Source of the DNA: Candidatus Salinicoccus stercoripullorum
GTDB taxonomy: Bacteria > Bacillota > Bacilli > Staphylococcales > Salinicoccaceae
Length of the DNA stretch: 37,990 nt
Assembly: GCA_019113295.1 (NCBI GenBank)
Contig: DXHR01000027.1
Span: forward strand, 1 to 37,990
Reading direction: 5' to 3'
Under the pieces are notes generated by a model that had not been told where the DNA came from, ran no database searches, and saw only the letters and a program-made list of their open reading frames with translations. The position numbers and the translations under genes were made by a program. Below, piece after piece: positions 1 through 7,217 of this stretch. Each line of letters opens with the position of its first letter. The stretch's first letter is position 1.

Positions 1-1
1 T

Positions 2-466
2 ATTGGTATATTAACAGGGACATTAAATACCAGTACAGGACTGGAGAGATTTAATGGATTCAAATCCGCTTTATCAAATTATAATCTGCCTTTTAATAAG
101 GAATGGCAATTTAACGGGGAATTTATAGAAGAGAAAGCCTTTAGCGCAATCGATGAACGGCTGAGTAATGGGCAATCGTTCCCGACGGCTCTCGTCAGCT
201 GCAACAATGTGATGACAAAAGGTGCCCTGAGAGTCTTTGATAAGTACGACCTGAGAATCCCTGAGGAGATATCAATCGTCTCATATGGAGCTTTGGCAAA
301 CAATAATCTATTCCAGGTGAAAATCACTTCGCTGGAACAGGACATCTTATCAATGGGAAGAGCAATTGCGGTTTCATTACTGGATCAGATGGAGAATCAG
401 GGTCTGGTTCCAGTCGAAGTGAACGATAGTATCATCATTGAAGGCAACTCGATCAAAGGATTATAA
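2..466 (+). CDS. LacI/GalR-family transcriptional repressor, C-terminal part (5' end outside window)
   Basis: The open frame runs in from the left edge and stops at 464-466, so only about 154 residues of the effector-binding half are seen. The visible part has the periplasmic-binding-protein-like fold of LacI regulators: ILTG, then S-T-x-x-E-R-x-x-G-F-K-S-A-L, a TALVSCNNVMTKGALRVF segment, and IPEEISIVSYG, which is the usual 'P-x-D-I-S-V-x-G-F' region. It ends about 180 bp before a sugar operon whose promoter region carries palindromes with a central CG, the hallmark of LacI-family operators, so it is probably the local repressor of genes at 646-3535. The helix-turn-helix is outside the window. 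The effector cannot be read from sequence. Confidence 0.85.
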   Translation: MGILTGTLNTSTGLERFNGFKSALSNYNLPFNKEWQFNGEFIEEKAFSAIDERLSNGQSFPTALVSCNNVMTKGALRVFDKYDLRIPEEISIVSYGALANNNLFQVKITSLEQDILSMGRAIAVSLLDQMENQGLVPVEVNDSIIIEGNSIKGL

Positions 467-497
467 AAATAACAGCCGGGCTCAAGAGCGGTGCTCA

Positions 498-527
498 TTG
501 ACAGGCTTTATTTTTCGAAATTAAAGT
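498..527 (+). promoter_or_regulatory. Candidate promoter of the sugar operon
   Basis: TTGACA at 498-503 is a perfect -35. An 18-bp spacer leads to TAAAGT (522-527), a weak -10 (4/6). The first palindromic operator (525-538) overlaps this -10, which would suit direct repression. The weak -10 makes the exact start uncertain. Confidence 0.45.
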
Positions 528-538
528 AATCGATTACT
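525..538. promoter_or_regulatory. LacI-type operator O1 (perfect 14-bp palindrome)
   Basis: AGTAATCGATTACT is a perfect palindrome with a central CG step, typical of LacI/GalR-family operators. The same 14-mer recurs at 605-618. It overlaps the presumed -10. Confidence 0.7.
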
Positions 539-554
539 AAGAATTTTAATTTTT

Positions 555-568
555 GGTAAGCGGTTACA
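555..568 (+). promoter_or_regulatory. Imperfect middle operator or CcpA cre site
   Basis: GTAAGCGGTTAC (556-567) differs from the flanking operator core GTAATCGATTAC at two positions. Read as GGTAAGCGGTTACA (555-568) it matches 12 of 14 positions of the cre consensus TGWAARCGYTWNCW. It could bind the local LacI protein, CcpA or both. Confidence 0.45.
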
Positions 569-602
569 ATAGGTTTTTAAGCAAATATATTTTTTTGCGT
601 CT

Positions 603-620
603 ATAGTAATCGATTACTAT
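603..620. promoter_or_regulatory. LacI-type operator O2 (perfect 18-bp palindrome)
   Basis: ATAGTAATCGATTACTAT is a perfect 18-bp palindrome, with the same core as the operator at 525-538, exactly 80 bp downstream. It lies just before the ribosome binding site of the isomerase gene. Confidence 0.7.
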
Positions 621-645
621 AAAAATTCAATCGGAGGAAGATGAG

Positions 646-1248
646 ATGGAATCTATAGAAATGGTACGGGCAGTCTTTAATTCTGAAATTAATGCGATAA
701 ATGAAGTGAAAGACACTATTAATGGAGATTATGAAAAATGCATCTCACGAATACTGGAATGTAATGGAAGGATAATCATTGTGGGAGTCGGGAAATCGGG
801 ACTGATTGGTAAGAAGATAGCTGCCACTTTTGCGAGCACGGGGACTCCTTCTTTCTTTGTACATTCTACGGAAGCTGTACATGGCGATCTGGGCATGATA
901 TGCCATGATGATATTGTGATAGCAATTTCCAATAGCGGGGAAACCCAGGAGGTTCTTGATGTCCTCTATTCCATCAGACAGATTGGAGCACAAATAATTG
1001 CAGTTACAAGTCATAAGGATTCGACATTGGGACGTGAATCTGATCTTGTGATTGAGGCCCCTGTAAAACAGGAAGCAGATGAGTTGAATCTGGCGCCTAC
1101 GAACAGCTCCACAGCCACCCTGGTAATAGGTGATGCGATCGCATTGACGGTTTCCCGGAAAAAAGGATTTTCCAAAAGTGATTTTGGTAAATTCCATCCA
1201 GGAGGATCTCTTGGGAAAGAACTTGTCAAAGATGGCGTCATTAAGTAA
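646..1248 (+). CDS. SIS-domain sugar-phosphate isomerase, KdsD/GutQ-like without CBS domains (probable arabinose-5-phosphate isomerase)
   Basis: A 200-residue protein that is almost only a SIS domain. The run GVGKSGLIGKKIAATFASTGTP, then FFVHSTEAVHGDLGMI, AISNSGET and the C-terminal HPGGSLGK are characteristic of the KdsD/GutQ/KpsF family, which interconverts D-ribulose 5-phosphate and D-arabinose 5-phosphate. KdsD enzymes have about 320 residues and carry two C-terminal CBS domains; these are absent here, so the protein is a SIS-only form. Gram-positives do not make KDO, so a catabolic role is more likely, consistent with its place as first gene of an operon with ribokinase and a FucP-type transporter. 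GGAGGA (633-638) stands 7 nt before the chosen ATG; another ATG at 641 is too close to it. A related SIS activity such as 6-phospho-3-hexuloisomerase is the alternative. Confidence 0.8.
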   Translation: MESIEMVRAVFNSEINAINEVKDTINGDYEKCISRILECNGRIIIVGVGKSGLIGKKIAATFASTGTPSFFVHSTEAVHGDLGMICHDDIVIAISNSGETQEVLDVLYSIRQIGAQIIAVTSHKDSTLGRESDLVIEAPVKQEADELNLAPTNSSTATLVIGDAIALTVSRKKGFSKSDFGKFHPGGSLGKELVKDGVIK

Positions 1249-1263
1249 AGAGGGGGAGCATTC

Positions 1264-2187
1264 ATGAAAAAAATTCTTGTGATCGGAAGTTTTATGACAG
1301 ACCTGGTATTTAAAACATCCAAGATGCCCTCTAAAGGCGAAACATATATCGGTGAACAGTATGAAAAATACACCGGTGGTAAGGGAGCAAATCAGGCAGT
1401 TGCAGCATCTAGGCTCGGAGCAGATGTCAGTATGATCGGCAAGCTGGGCTATGATGAATTCGGCAGGGAGCATATTGAAAAACTGAAGGAGGAAAACATT
1501 GGTCACGGCGGAGTGCTTTTTGACAGTACTGCCAGAACCGGAGTCGGTAATGTAACGATCGATGATGCGGGGGACAATAAAATCATAGTCGTACCAGGCG
1601 CTAATTTGACATTGAATGAATCGGATATTGAGCAGCATAAGCAATTGATTAAAGATTCGGATATAGTTGTCCTGCAGTTGGAAATACCCATAGACATAGT
1701 GTATCAGTGCATCGACTTGGCAGAGGAATATGGTAAGACAATTATCTTAAATCCCGCTCCGGCCCAGATCATTGATGAACAGATTGCTAAAAAGGTGGAT
1801 TATTTCATCCCCAATGAAGTTGAGAGCTGTTTATTGACGGGACAAAAGGTTGAGGGTGTTGATGACGCAAGGACAGCGGCACAAATACTGCTGAATCAAG
1901 GATATCAAAATGTGATTGTAACATTGGGGGATAAAGGTGCGATTTATACAGGAGAAGGGGTTGAGGAATATTTTGATCCACTCGAGGTGAAAGCAGTGGA
2001 CAGCACAGCTGCAGGTGATTCTTTCATAGGCACATTTGCTTATGGCCTATCAATGGATTGGAATTTGGCGGATATAATGGAAACTGCAATTAGAGCATCA
2101 GCATGTACGGTGACTAAACTGGGGGCGCAACCCTCTCTGCCTGCGTGGACGGATATAGAAAATATGAAAGCAACTGCAAAATTTTAA
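1264..2187 (+). CDS. rbsK: Ribokinase, PfkB family
   Basis: The 307-residue length and motifs fit ribokinase, which phosphorylates a pentose at O5 with ATP. Visible are the N-terminal GSFMTDLVF, the sugar-binding GGKGANQAVAASRLGA (PfkB signature 1, about residues 38-53), NPAPA, and the C-terminal DSTAAGDSFIGTFAYG with the catalytic Asp at about residue 252. AGAGGGGGAG lies just before the ATG. It follows the SIS isomerase by 15 bp and precedes the transporter by 13 bp, so the three are one transcriptional unit. Ribokinases are known to accept some other pentoses, and the neighbouring isomerase suggests that the substrate here may be D-arabinose rather than D-ribose. That substrate is inference; the kinase fold and family are clear. 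Confidence 0.88.
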   Translation: MKKILVIGSFMTDLVFKTSKMPSKGETYIGEQYEKYTGGKGANQAVAASRLGADVSMIGKLGYDEFGREHIEKLKEENIGHGGVLFDSTARTGVGNVTIDDAGDNKIIVVPGANLTLNESDIEQHKQLIKDSDIVVLQLEIPIDIVYQCIDLAEEYGKTIILNPAPAQIIDEQIAKKVDYFIPNEVESCLLTGQKVEGVDDARTAAQILLNQGYQNVIVTLGDKGAIYTGEGVEEYFDPLEVKAVDSTAAGDSFIGTFAYGLSMDWNLADIMETAIRASACTVTKLGAQPSLPAWTDIENMKATAKF

Positions 2188-2200
2188 GGGGGATTTCTGC

Positions 2201-3535
2201 ATGGAAATCAAAACAGAAAGTAACGGTTTTTTGAATCGGACGCCGATATTGCAATATGCCCTAGTGACCTTACTTTTTCCATTGTGGGGAGCAGCGGCAA
2301 GTTTAAATGATGTGTTGATTGCCCAGTTTAAAACGATATTCGATCTAAGTAACTTTGCTTCTGCATTTGTACAAAGTGCCTTTTACGGCGGTTACTTTAT
2401 CTTTGCGTTGCCGGCAGCGTGGCTGGTAAGGAAATCAAGCTACCGTCTGGCAATAGTGACAGGGCTGTTTCTATACATCATTGGATGTGCTTTGTTCTTC
2501 CCGGCATCCCATATGGCAACGTACGGTATGTTTTTAGCGGCGTTGTTTATCATTGCGATCGGTTTGAGCTGTTTGGAAACATCAGCCAATACCTACAGTG
2601 TAATGCTGGGCAGGAAGGATAAGTCCACCCAGAGAATAAATCTGAGTCAGACATTCTACCCGATCGGCGCAATGGTGGGTGCGATATTGGGTAAATATCT
2701 TATATTTACCGACGGTGCCAGTCTGGAGAGTCAGATGTCCACGATGAACCAAAAGGAAGCGACAGCATTCGGCCTGGAAATGTTACAGCGTACAATGACA
2801 CCCTACATCATTTTAATTGCGGTGTTGGTTGTTGTGATGCTTTTGTTCGTATTTATCAAGTTTCCTAAATGTAAGCCGGAAAACGGGACGAGCGAGAAGG
2901 TCGGTTTCAGACCGGCGGTTAAGCATTTATTTGGTATTAAAGGATTCAGAAAAGGTGTAGTTGCCCAGTTCATCTACATGGGGCTTCAGACAACAGTATG
3001 GTCATTTACTCTGCGTCTGGCGCTAGATGTTAATCCTGATATCAATGAACGCTTCGCAACCAATTTTGTGATACTCAGTTTCGTTGCATTTTTCATTGGC
3101 AGGTTTATAGCTACTGCGTTGCTTGCAAAATTCGATGCTAATAAAATATTGCTCACCTATTCATTGATCGGCGTGCTTGTACTGATGTACGCTTCCTTTA
3201 TTCCGAATGAAACAGCTGTTTATGCCGCTGTATTTGTAAGCGTTTTATTCGGGCCGTGCTGGCCTACGATATACGACAGGACATTGCAAAAAGTGGAGAA
3301 TCCGAAATATGTCGAATTTGGTGGAGCAGTGCTCATCATGTCCATAATAGGCGGCGCAGTTATGCCGGCTGTACAGGGCTTGGTTGCCGACCTGTTTGGA
3401 TCAATGCAGTTGTCATTCATTGTACCGGTGTTGTGTTTCGCTTATATAGCATTTTACTTCAATAGTGAAAGTAAAGAGGCGAAACAATGGAGTAAGGAAA
3501 CTGGTGTCAAAAATGTGGAGGCACTGGACTCCTGA
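2201..3535 (+). CDS. fucP: FucP-type sugar:H+ symporter (MFS)
   Basis: A 444-residue, roughly 12-helix membrane protein of the fucose:H+ symporter branch of the major facilitator superfamily. Family features include FPLWGAAASLNDVLIAQFK near the N-terminus, FVQSAFYGGYFIFALPAAW, LETSANTYSVMLG, and INLSQTFYPIGAMVG after helix 4. E. coli FucP carries L-fucose, L-galactose and D-arabinose, which fits the arabinose-5-phosphate isomerase two genes upstream. No fucose isomerase, fuculokinase or aldolase is nearby, arguing against L-fucose as the substrate. It is the last gene of the operon; a rho-independent terminator follows at 3564-3593. Confidence 0.85.
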   Translation: MEIKTESNGFLNRTPILQYALVTLLFPLWGAAASLNDVLIAQFKTIFDLSNFASAFVQSAFYGGYFIFALPAAWLVRKSSYRLAIVTGLFLYIIGCALFFPASHMATYGMFLAALFIIAIGLSCLETSANTYSVMLGRKDKSTQRINLSQTFYPIGAMVGAILGKYLIFTDGASLESQMSTMNQKEATAFGLEMLQRTMTPYIILIAVLVVVMLLFVFIKFPKCKPENGTSEKVGFRPAVKHLFGIKGFRKGVVAQFIYMGLQTTVWSFTLRLALDVNPDINERFATNFVILSFVAFFIGRFIATALLAKFDANKILLTYSLIGVLVLMYASFIPNETAVYAAVFVSVLFGPCWPTIYDRTLQKVENPKYVEFGGAVLIMSIIGGAVMPAVQGLVADLFGSMQLSFIVPVLCFAYIAFYFNSESKEAKQWSKETGVKNVEALDS

Positions 3536-3563
3536 AATTGAAGGAAAGAAGATTATCTCATGG

Positions 3564-3593
3564 ACAGAGCAGGATTTCCTGTTCTGTTTTTTT
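3564..3593 (+). terminator. Rho-independent terminator of the LacI-controlled sugar operon
   Basis: ACAGAGCAGGA (3564-3574) pairs with TCCTGTTCTGT (3577-3587) with a single G-U, followed by a T run to 3593. Confidence 0.8.
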
Positions 3594-3601
3594 ATATTTT
3601 T

Positions 3602-3615
3602 TGAAATCGCTTTCC
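3602..3615 (+). promoter_or_regulatory. Candidate CcpA cre site of the galactonate operon
   Basis: TGAAATCGCTTTCC matches 13 of 14 positions of TGWNANCGNTNNCA (last base differs). It sits immediately upstream of the -35 at 3624. Not verified experimentally. Confidence 0.5.
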
Positions 3616-3623
3616 ATTTTCTG

Positions 3624-3652
3624 TTGACACGGTTTTGGCGGAGTATTATATT
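3624..3652 (+). promoter_or_regulatory. Sigma-A promoter of the IclR/galactonate operon
   Basis: TTGACA (3624-3629), a 17-bp spacer and TATATT (3647-3652) make a near-consensus promoter about 60 bp before the IclR gene. Confidence 0.75.
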
Positions 3653-3680
3653 AATAAATAAGTTCATATATAAGAATCGA

Positions 3681-3696
3681 GTTCACATATGTGAAC
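3681..3696. promoter_or_regulatory. Perfect 16-bp palindrome, probable IclR operator
   Basis: GTTCACATATGTGAAC is a perfect palindrome between the promoter and the Shine-Dalgarno AGGAGGT (3697-3703). A related half, GTTCATATAT, lies at 3662-3671. The position suggests autoregulation by the IclR protein as a roadblock downstream of the start point. Confidence 0.6.
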
Positions 3697-3709
3697 AGGA
3701 GGTAATTGA

Positions 3710-4468
3710 ATGTCGGTAAAGTCAGCGGAAAGGGTTTTGGAAGTAATTGATTATTTGACAGCAATGGACGGCGGCTCGACGTTGATGGAATTGTCCGGTG
3801 AGCTGGGGATTCCCAAAAGCAGTATGTCGCAGCTTCTCGGGACGATGACGCGCAGGGATTACCTGGTCCGGACGGAAGGGAATGTGTACAAGCTTGGGCA
3901 TAAACTGATCACTGCGGGCAACCGGGCGCGTACGGGCAATGATATTTACAGCGCGTCAATTTCGATACTCCGTGAAACGGTGATGAAGACGGGGGAGACG
4001 GTTTTTCTCGCAATACGTTCCATGGATGAAATCATCTATCTTGCGAAAGTGGACAGTGATGAGTCGGCGCGGACGACAGCGCAGCCGGGTATGCGGAAGC
4101 CACTCCATTGCACGGGGCTCGGCAAGGCGTTCCTGTCATTTGAAGAGGAGGATGTGAGACGGGAGCTGCTGGATTCCATCGCCCTCACTCCCTATACATC
4201 CCATACCATCACGAACCGCGAGGAACTTGCGGCAGTGACTTCGGAATACAGGGCGCAGGGCTTCTCTATTGATGACGAGGAGAATGACATCGGTGTGTAC
4301 TGTGTTGCGGCACCGGTCTTCGGCGATGCGGGCGGGATGGTGGCCGCCATCAGTTGTGCCGGTTCGAAACCGAGGATGATTGATAAGGAGCAATCTGTGA
4401 TTGAAGAGATTACCCGGGCGGCGGGAAAGATTTCTGAAACCCAGGGGTATACAGGAGGTGTAATCTGA
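3710..4468 (+). CDS. IclR-family transcriptional regulator (KdgR-like) of the galactonate operon
   Basis: 252 residues with the IclR layout. The N-terminal winged helix-turn-helix (KSAERVLEVIDYL, then LMELSGELGIPKSSMSQLLGTM and a wing ending YKLGHKL) covers about residues 3-70, and the effector-binding IclR domain follows (RETVMKTGETVFLAI, GMRKPLHCTGLGKAFLS, YCVAAPVF). AGGAGGT precedes the ATG. Its TGA overlaps the ATG of the kinase gene by one base, so translation is coupled. E. coli uses a GntR protein (DgoR) for the same pathway; IclR proteins often sense 2-keto-3-deoxy sugar acids, so KDGal or galactonate is a reasonable effector guess. The palindrome at 3681-3696 is its likely binding site. 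Confidence 0.88.
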   Translation: MSVKSAERVLEVIDYLTAMDGGSTLMELSGELGIPKSSMSQLLGTMTRRDYLVRTEGNVYKLGHKLITAGNRARTGNDIYSASISILRETVMKTGETVFLAIRSMDEIIYLAKVDSDESARTTAQPGMRKPLHCTGLGKAFLSFEEEDVRRELLDSIALTPYTSHTITNREELAAVTSEYRAQGFSIDDEENDIGVYCVAAPVFGDAGGMVAAISCAGSKPRMIDKEQSVIEEITRAAGKISETQGYTGGVI

Positions 4469-5415
4469 TGGAAGTGATCGGTATTGGTGAATCGATGGTG
4501 TCACTGGTCAATGAACCGAAAGGCTATATCCGGCATGCGGACAGTTTCAAACCGTATGTTGCCGGTGCGGAAATGAACACGTTGATCGGACTCAGCCGGC
4601 TCGGACATGAAACGTCCTGGGTATCGGCTCTCGGCAAGGATGAACTGGGGGAGCTGATCCTCCACAAAGTGCGGGCGGAAAATGTCGATACATCGCATGT
4701 ACTTTATAAAGATAAGCGGACCGGCGTTTTCTTCAAGCAGATATCGCCGGACGGCAGTGTGGACGTAACGTACTACAGGGGAGACTCGGCAGCCAGCAAT
4801 ATGGACATCCGGGACCTCGATATGGAAGTTCTCAGACAGGCGAAAGTCCTTTATTTGACCGGTATTACACTGTCCCTGAGTGAATCGGCGAAAAAGATGC
4901 TCTTTGAAGTGGTGAGCCGGCTCGGGGACGACGTGAAGGTCGTCTTCGATCCCAACATCCGTCTGAAGATGTGGTCGGCGGAGGAAGCGCGGGAAACAAT
5001 CCTTGAATTCCTGCCCCATGTCGATTGTCTGATTGCCGGCAGGAATGAGGTGAAGATTCTGCTCGGTGCAGTGCGGTTGGATGAAGCATTGGATACGTTC
5101 CGGGAATACGGTTGCGGCAAGGTGGTCCTGAAACTCGGCAAAGAAGGTGCGATGTATGACTTCGACGGTGTCAGGGGTTCTGTGAAAAATCCGAGGCAGT
5201 TCGAAGAAATCGATCCGGTCGGCGCCGGGGATGCATTCGCAGCTGGCATTGTGTCCGGACTGCTCAATGATGAAGGAGCGGATGGACTAATCGGGAAAGC
5301 ATGCTTCCTCGGCGGGTATATCACGCAGTTTATCGGAGATTACCAGGGTTTCCCGTCTGCGGATCAACTCTGGGCGTCCATGGAGAATCTTAATGATGAA
5401 AAAGTAAACAGATAG
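4468..5415 (+). CDS. kdgK: 2-keto-3-deoxygluconate/galactonate kinase, PfkB family
   Basis: 315 residues. The N-terminus VIGIGESMVSLVNEPKGYIRHADSFKPYVAGAEMNTLIGLSRLG is KdgK-like, with the substrate-binding G-A-E-M-N-T segment in place of the ribokinase G-G-K-G-x-N. The C-terminal PfkB signature IDPVGAGDAFAAGIVSG carries the catalytic Asp. It would phosphorylate 2-keto-3-deoxy-galactonate made by the dehydratase at 6049. The start overlaps the IclR stop (TGATG) and is preceded by AGGAGGTG. E. coli DgoK belongs to another kinase fold, so this is a different enzyme filling the same step. Gluconate-derived KDG is a possible second substrate. Confidence 0.85.
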   Translation: MEVIGIGESMVSLVNEPKGYIRHADSFKPYVAGAEMNTLIGLSRLGHETSWVSALGKDELGELILHKVRAENVDTSHVLYKDKRTGVFFKQISPDGSVDVTYYRGDSAASNMDIRDLDMEVLRQAKVLYLTGITLSLSESAKKMLFEVVSRLGDDVKVVFDPNIRLKMWSAEEARETILEFLPHVDCLIAGRNEVKILLGAVRLDEALDTFREYGCGKVVLKLGKEGAMYDFDGVRGSVKNPRQFEEIDPVGAGDAFAAGIVSGLLNDEGADGLIGKACFLGGYITQFIGDYQGFPSADQLWASMENLNDEKVNR

Positions 5416-5426
5416 GAGAGATGATG

Positions 5427-6068
5427 ATGACTGTTCTGGAGCGGATCAAAAAGCACAGGATGATCGGCATTCTGCGGGGATATGATACGGGGGATGCGCT
5501 GAAGATTGCCCGGGCGCTGGAAGAGAGCGGTTTCAATGTAATCGAAGTGGCTCTGAATTCCCCGAATGCGAAGGAAACTGTAAAAGCAATCAAAGATGAA
5601 CTCGGTGACAGGATCGTGTTGGGTGCGGGCACTGTGCTCAATACGGAGGATGCGGGTGACTGTATTGATGCAGGTGCTGAATTCCTGTTGTCGCCGGTGT
5701 ACAGCAAAGAAGTACTGGATTTTGCAAGTGACAAGGATGTCCTCTATATCCCGGGATGCTACACACCGACGGAAATCTACAATGCCCATGCTGCCGGTGC
5801 GGGAATGATCAAGGTGTTTCCGGCAGGTGGACTGGGAGCTGGCTACATCAAGGATGTGCTGGCGCCGATGAATGAGCTCGTATTGCTGCCGACCGGCGGC
5901 GTGACGCCGGATAATATCAACGGATTCCTGGACGCAGGGGCCGCTGCGCTGGGCATCAGTTCGGCACTTGTACCGAAAGGTGAGGTAGACGGATCGCTGC
6001 TTGGAGACATACGCACGCGTGCAACCAAATTCAGGGAGGCGTTGGAACATGAAGATCAGAAGCTATGA
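5427..6068 (+). CDS. eda: KDPG/KDPGal aldolase (Eda/DgoA family)
   Basis: About 213 residues, a class I aldolase that splits 2-keto-3-deoxy-6-phospho-sugar acids into pyruvate and glyceraldehyde 3-phosphate. The TIM-barrel motifs are present: IGILRG, NVIEVALNSP with the catalytic Glu at residue 40, GAGTV, IPGCYTPTE, GMIKVFPA with the Schiff-base Lys at residue 129, and LPTGGV. Three ATGs in a row start at 5421, 5424 and 5427; the Shine-Dalgarno AGGAG (5414-5418) is 8 nt from the last, which I chose. The 3' end overlaps the dehydratase gene by 20 bp. Which stereoisomer is preferred cannot be read, but the neighbouring DgoD points to KDPGal. Confidence 0.88.
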   Translation: MTVLERIKKHRMIGILRGYDTGDALKIARALEESGFNVIEVALNSPNAKETVKAIKDELGDRIVLGAGTVLNTEDAGDCIDAGAEFLLSPVYSKEVLDFASDKDVLYIPGCYTPTEIYNAHAAGAGMIKVFPAGGLGAGYIKDVLAPMNELVLLPTGGVTPDNINGFLDAGAAALGISSALVPKGEVDGSLLGDIRTRATKFREALEHEDQKL

Positions 6069-7197
6069 ACTGTTCACAGTACCGCCGAGATGGCTGTTTC
6101 TGAAGGTGGAGACCGATGATGGACTTGTTGGTTGGGGGGAACCTGTCATCGAAGGGAAAGCGGCCACTGTAAAAGCGGCGGTCATCGAAATGATGGAGAC
6201 GATCATCGGCAGGGACCCGCTTGAAATCGAAGGTATCTGGAACGAGCTTTACAGGTCCGGCTTCTACCGCGGTGGACCGATACTCATGAGTGCCATCTCC
6301 GGTATCGACCAGGCGCTCTGGGATATCAAGGGCAAGTATTACGGTGCACCTGTCCACGAACTGCTTGGCGGCAGGGCACGCGATACCATCAAAGTCTATT
6401 CATGGGTAGGCGGCGATCGTCCGGCGGATGTCGGGGCGGCATCTCTTGAACTTAAGAACCAGGGCATCACGGCTGTGAAGATGAACGCCACCGAAGAGCT
6501 GCAGTACATCGACAGCTACGGCAAAGTCGATATGGTGCTTGAGCGCGTCGATTCGATCCGCCAGAACTGCGGCAGGGACTTCGGCATCGGCATCGACTTT
6601 CACGGGCGGGTGCACAAGCCCATGGCGAAAGTGCTGGCGCGTGAACTCGAGCAGTTCCGACCGATGTTCATAGAAGAGCCGGCGCTGCCTGAGAACAATG
6701 AGAATCTGAGGGATATCGCACTGCATACTGCGATTCCGATTGCCACCGGCGAGCGCATGTTTTCAAAGTGGCAGTTCAAGACACTCCTGCAGGACGGCTA
6801 TGCGGACATCATCCAGCCGGATCTGTCGCATGCCGGCGGCATCACGGAATGCAAGAAGATCATATCGATGGCCGAAGCCTTTGATGTCGCTGCTGCACCG
6901 CATTGTCCGCTCGGGCCGATTGCACTGGCATCGTGCCTGCAGGTTGATGCGACTTGCCATAACGCCGTCATCCAGGAACAGAGCCTCGGCATCCACTACA
7001 ACAAGGGGAACGACATACTGGATTACATCAAAGACCCGTCGGTATTCGAGTATACGGACGGGCATGTGAAGATTCCAGACAAGCCGGGGCTCGGCATAGA
7101 AATCAACGAAGATTACGTCCGCGAGCGCAGCGGAGTAGGTCACAACTGGAAGAATCCGGTATGGAAGCATTCAGACGGCAGTATTGCAGAATGGTAA
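6049..7197 (+). CDS. dgoD: D-galactonate dehydratase
   Basis: 382 residues, exactly the length of E. coli DgoD, and alike along the whole chain as far as I recall it (PPRWLFLKVETDDG, GFYRGGPILMSAISGIDQALWD, SWVGGDRPADV, LSHAGGITEC, APHCPLGPIALASC). It is an enolase-superfamily enzyme of the mandelate-racemase group, removing water from D-galactonate to give 2-keto-3-deoxygalactonate. The Mg ligands D183, E209 and E235 and the catalytic H185 and H285 fall at the same numbers as in the E. coli enzyme. GGAGG (6035-6039) is 9 nt before the chosen ATG; the frame is open further upstream from 6001, but that part lies in the aldolase gene and adds 16 unrelated residues. Confidence 0.93.
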   Translation: MKIRSYELFTVPPRWLFLKVETDDGLVGWGEPVIEGKAATVKAAVIEMMETIIGRDPLEIEGIWNELYRSGFYRGGPILMSAISGIDQALWDIKGKYYGAPVHELLGGRARDTIKVYSWVGGDRPADVGAASLELKNQGITAVKMNATEELQYIDSYGKVDMVLERVDSIRQNCGRDFGIGIDFHGRVHKPMAKVLARELEQFRPMFIEEPALPENNENLRDIALHTAIPIATGERMFSKWQFKTLLQDGYADIIQPDLSHAGGITECKKIISMAEAFDVAAAPHCPLGPIALASCLQVDATCHNAVIQEQSLGIHYNKGNDILDYIKDPSVFEYTDGHVKIPDKPGLGIEINEDYVRERSGVGHNWKNPVWKHSDGSIAEW

Positions 7198-7217
7198 TTA
7201 CGAAAGGGGTATAGAAA

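Noticed and set aside
467-520. Terminator after the LacI gene
   Set aside because: Only AGCC/GGCT-type short pairings are present; no stable stem with a T run.
745-1644. Long minus-strand ORF opposite the SIS isomerase and ribokinase
   Set aside because: It is a 299-codon shadow lying across two well-supported genes, has no Shine-Dalgarno site and no recognisable protein motif.
5364-6050. 228-codon minus-strand ORF opposite the aldolase
   Set aside because: Antisense to a clear Eda/DgoA protein with all catalytic residues; no independent support.
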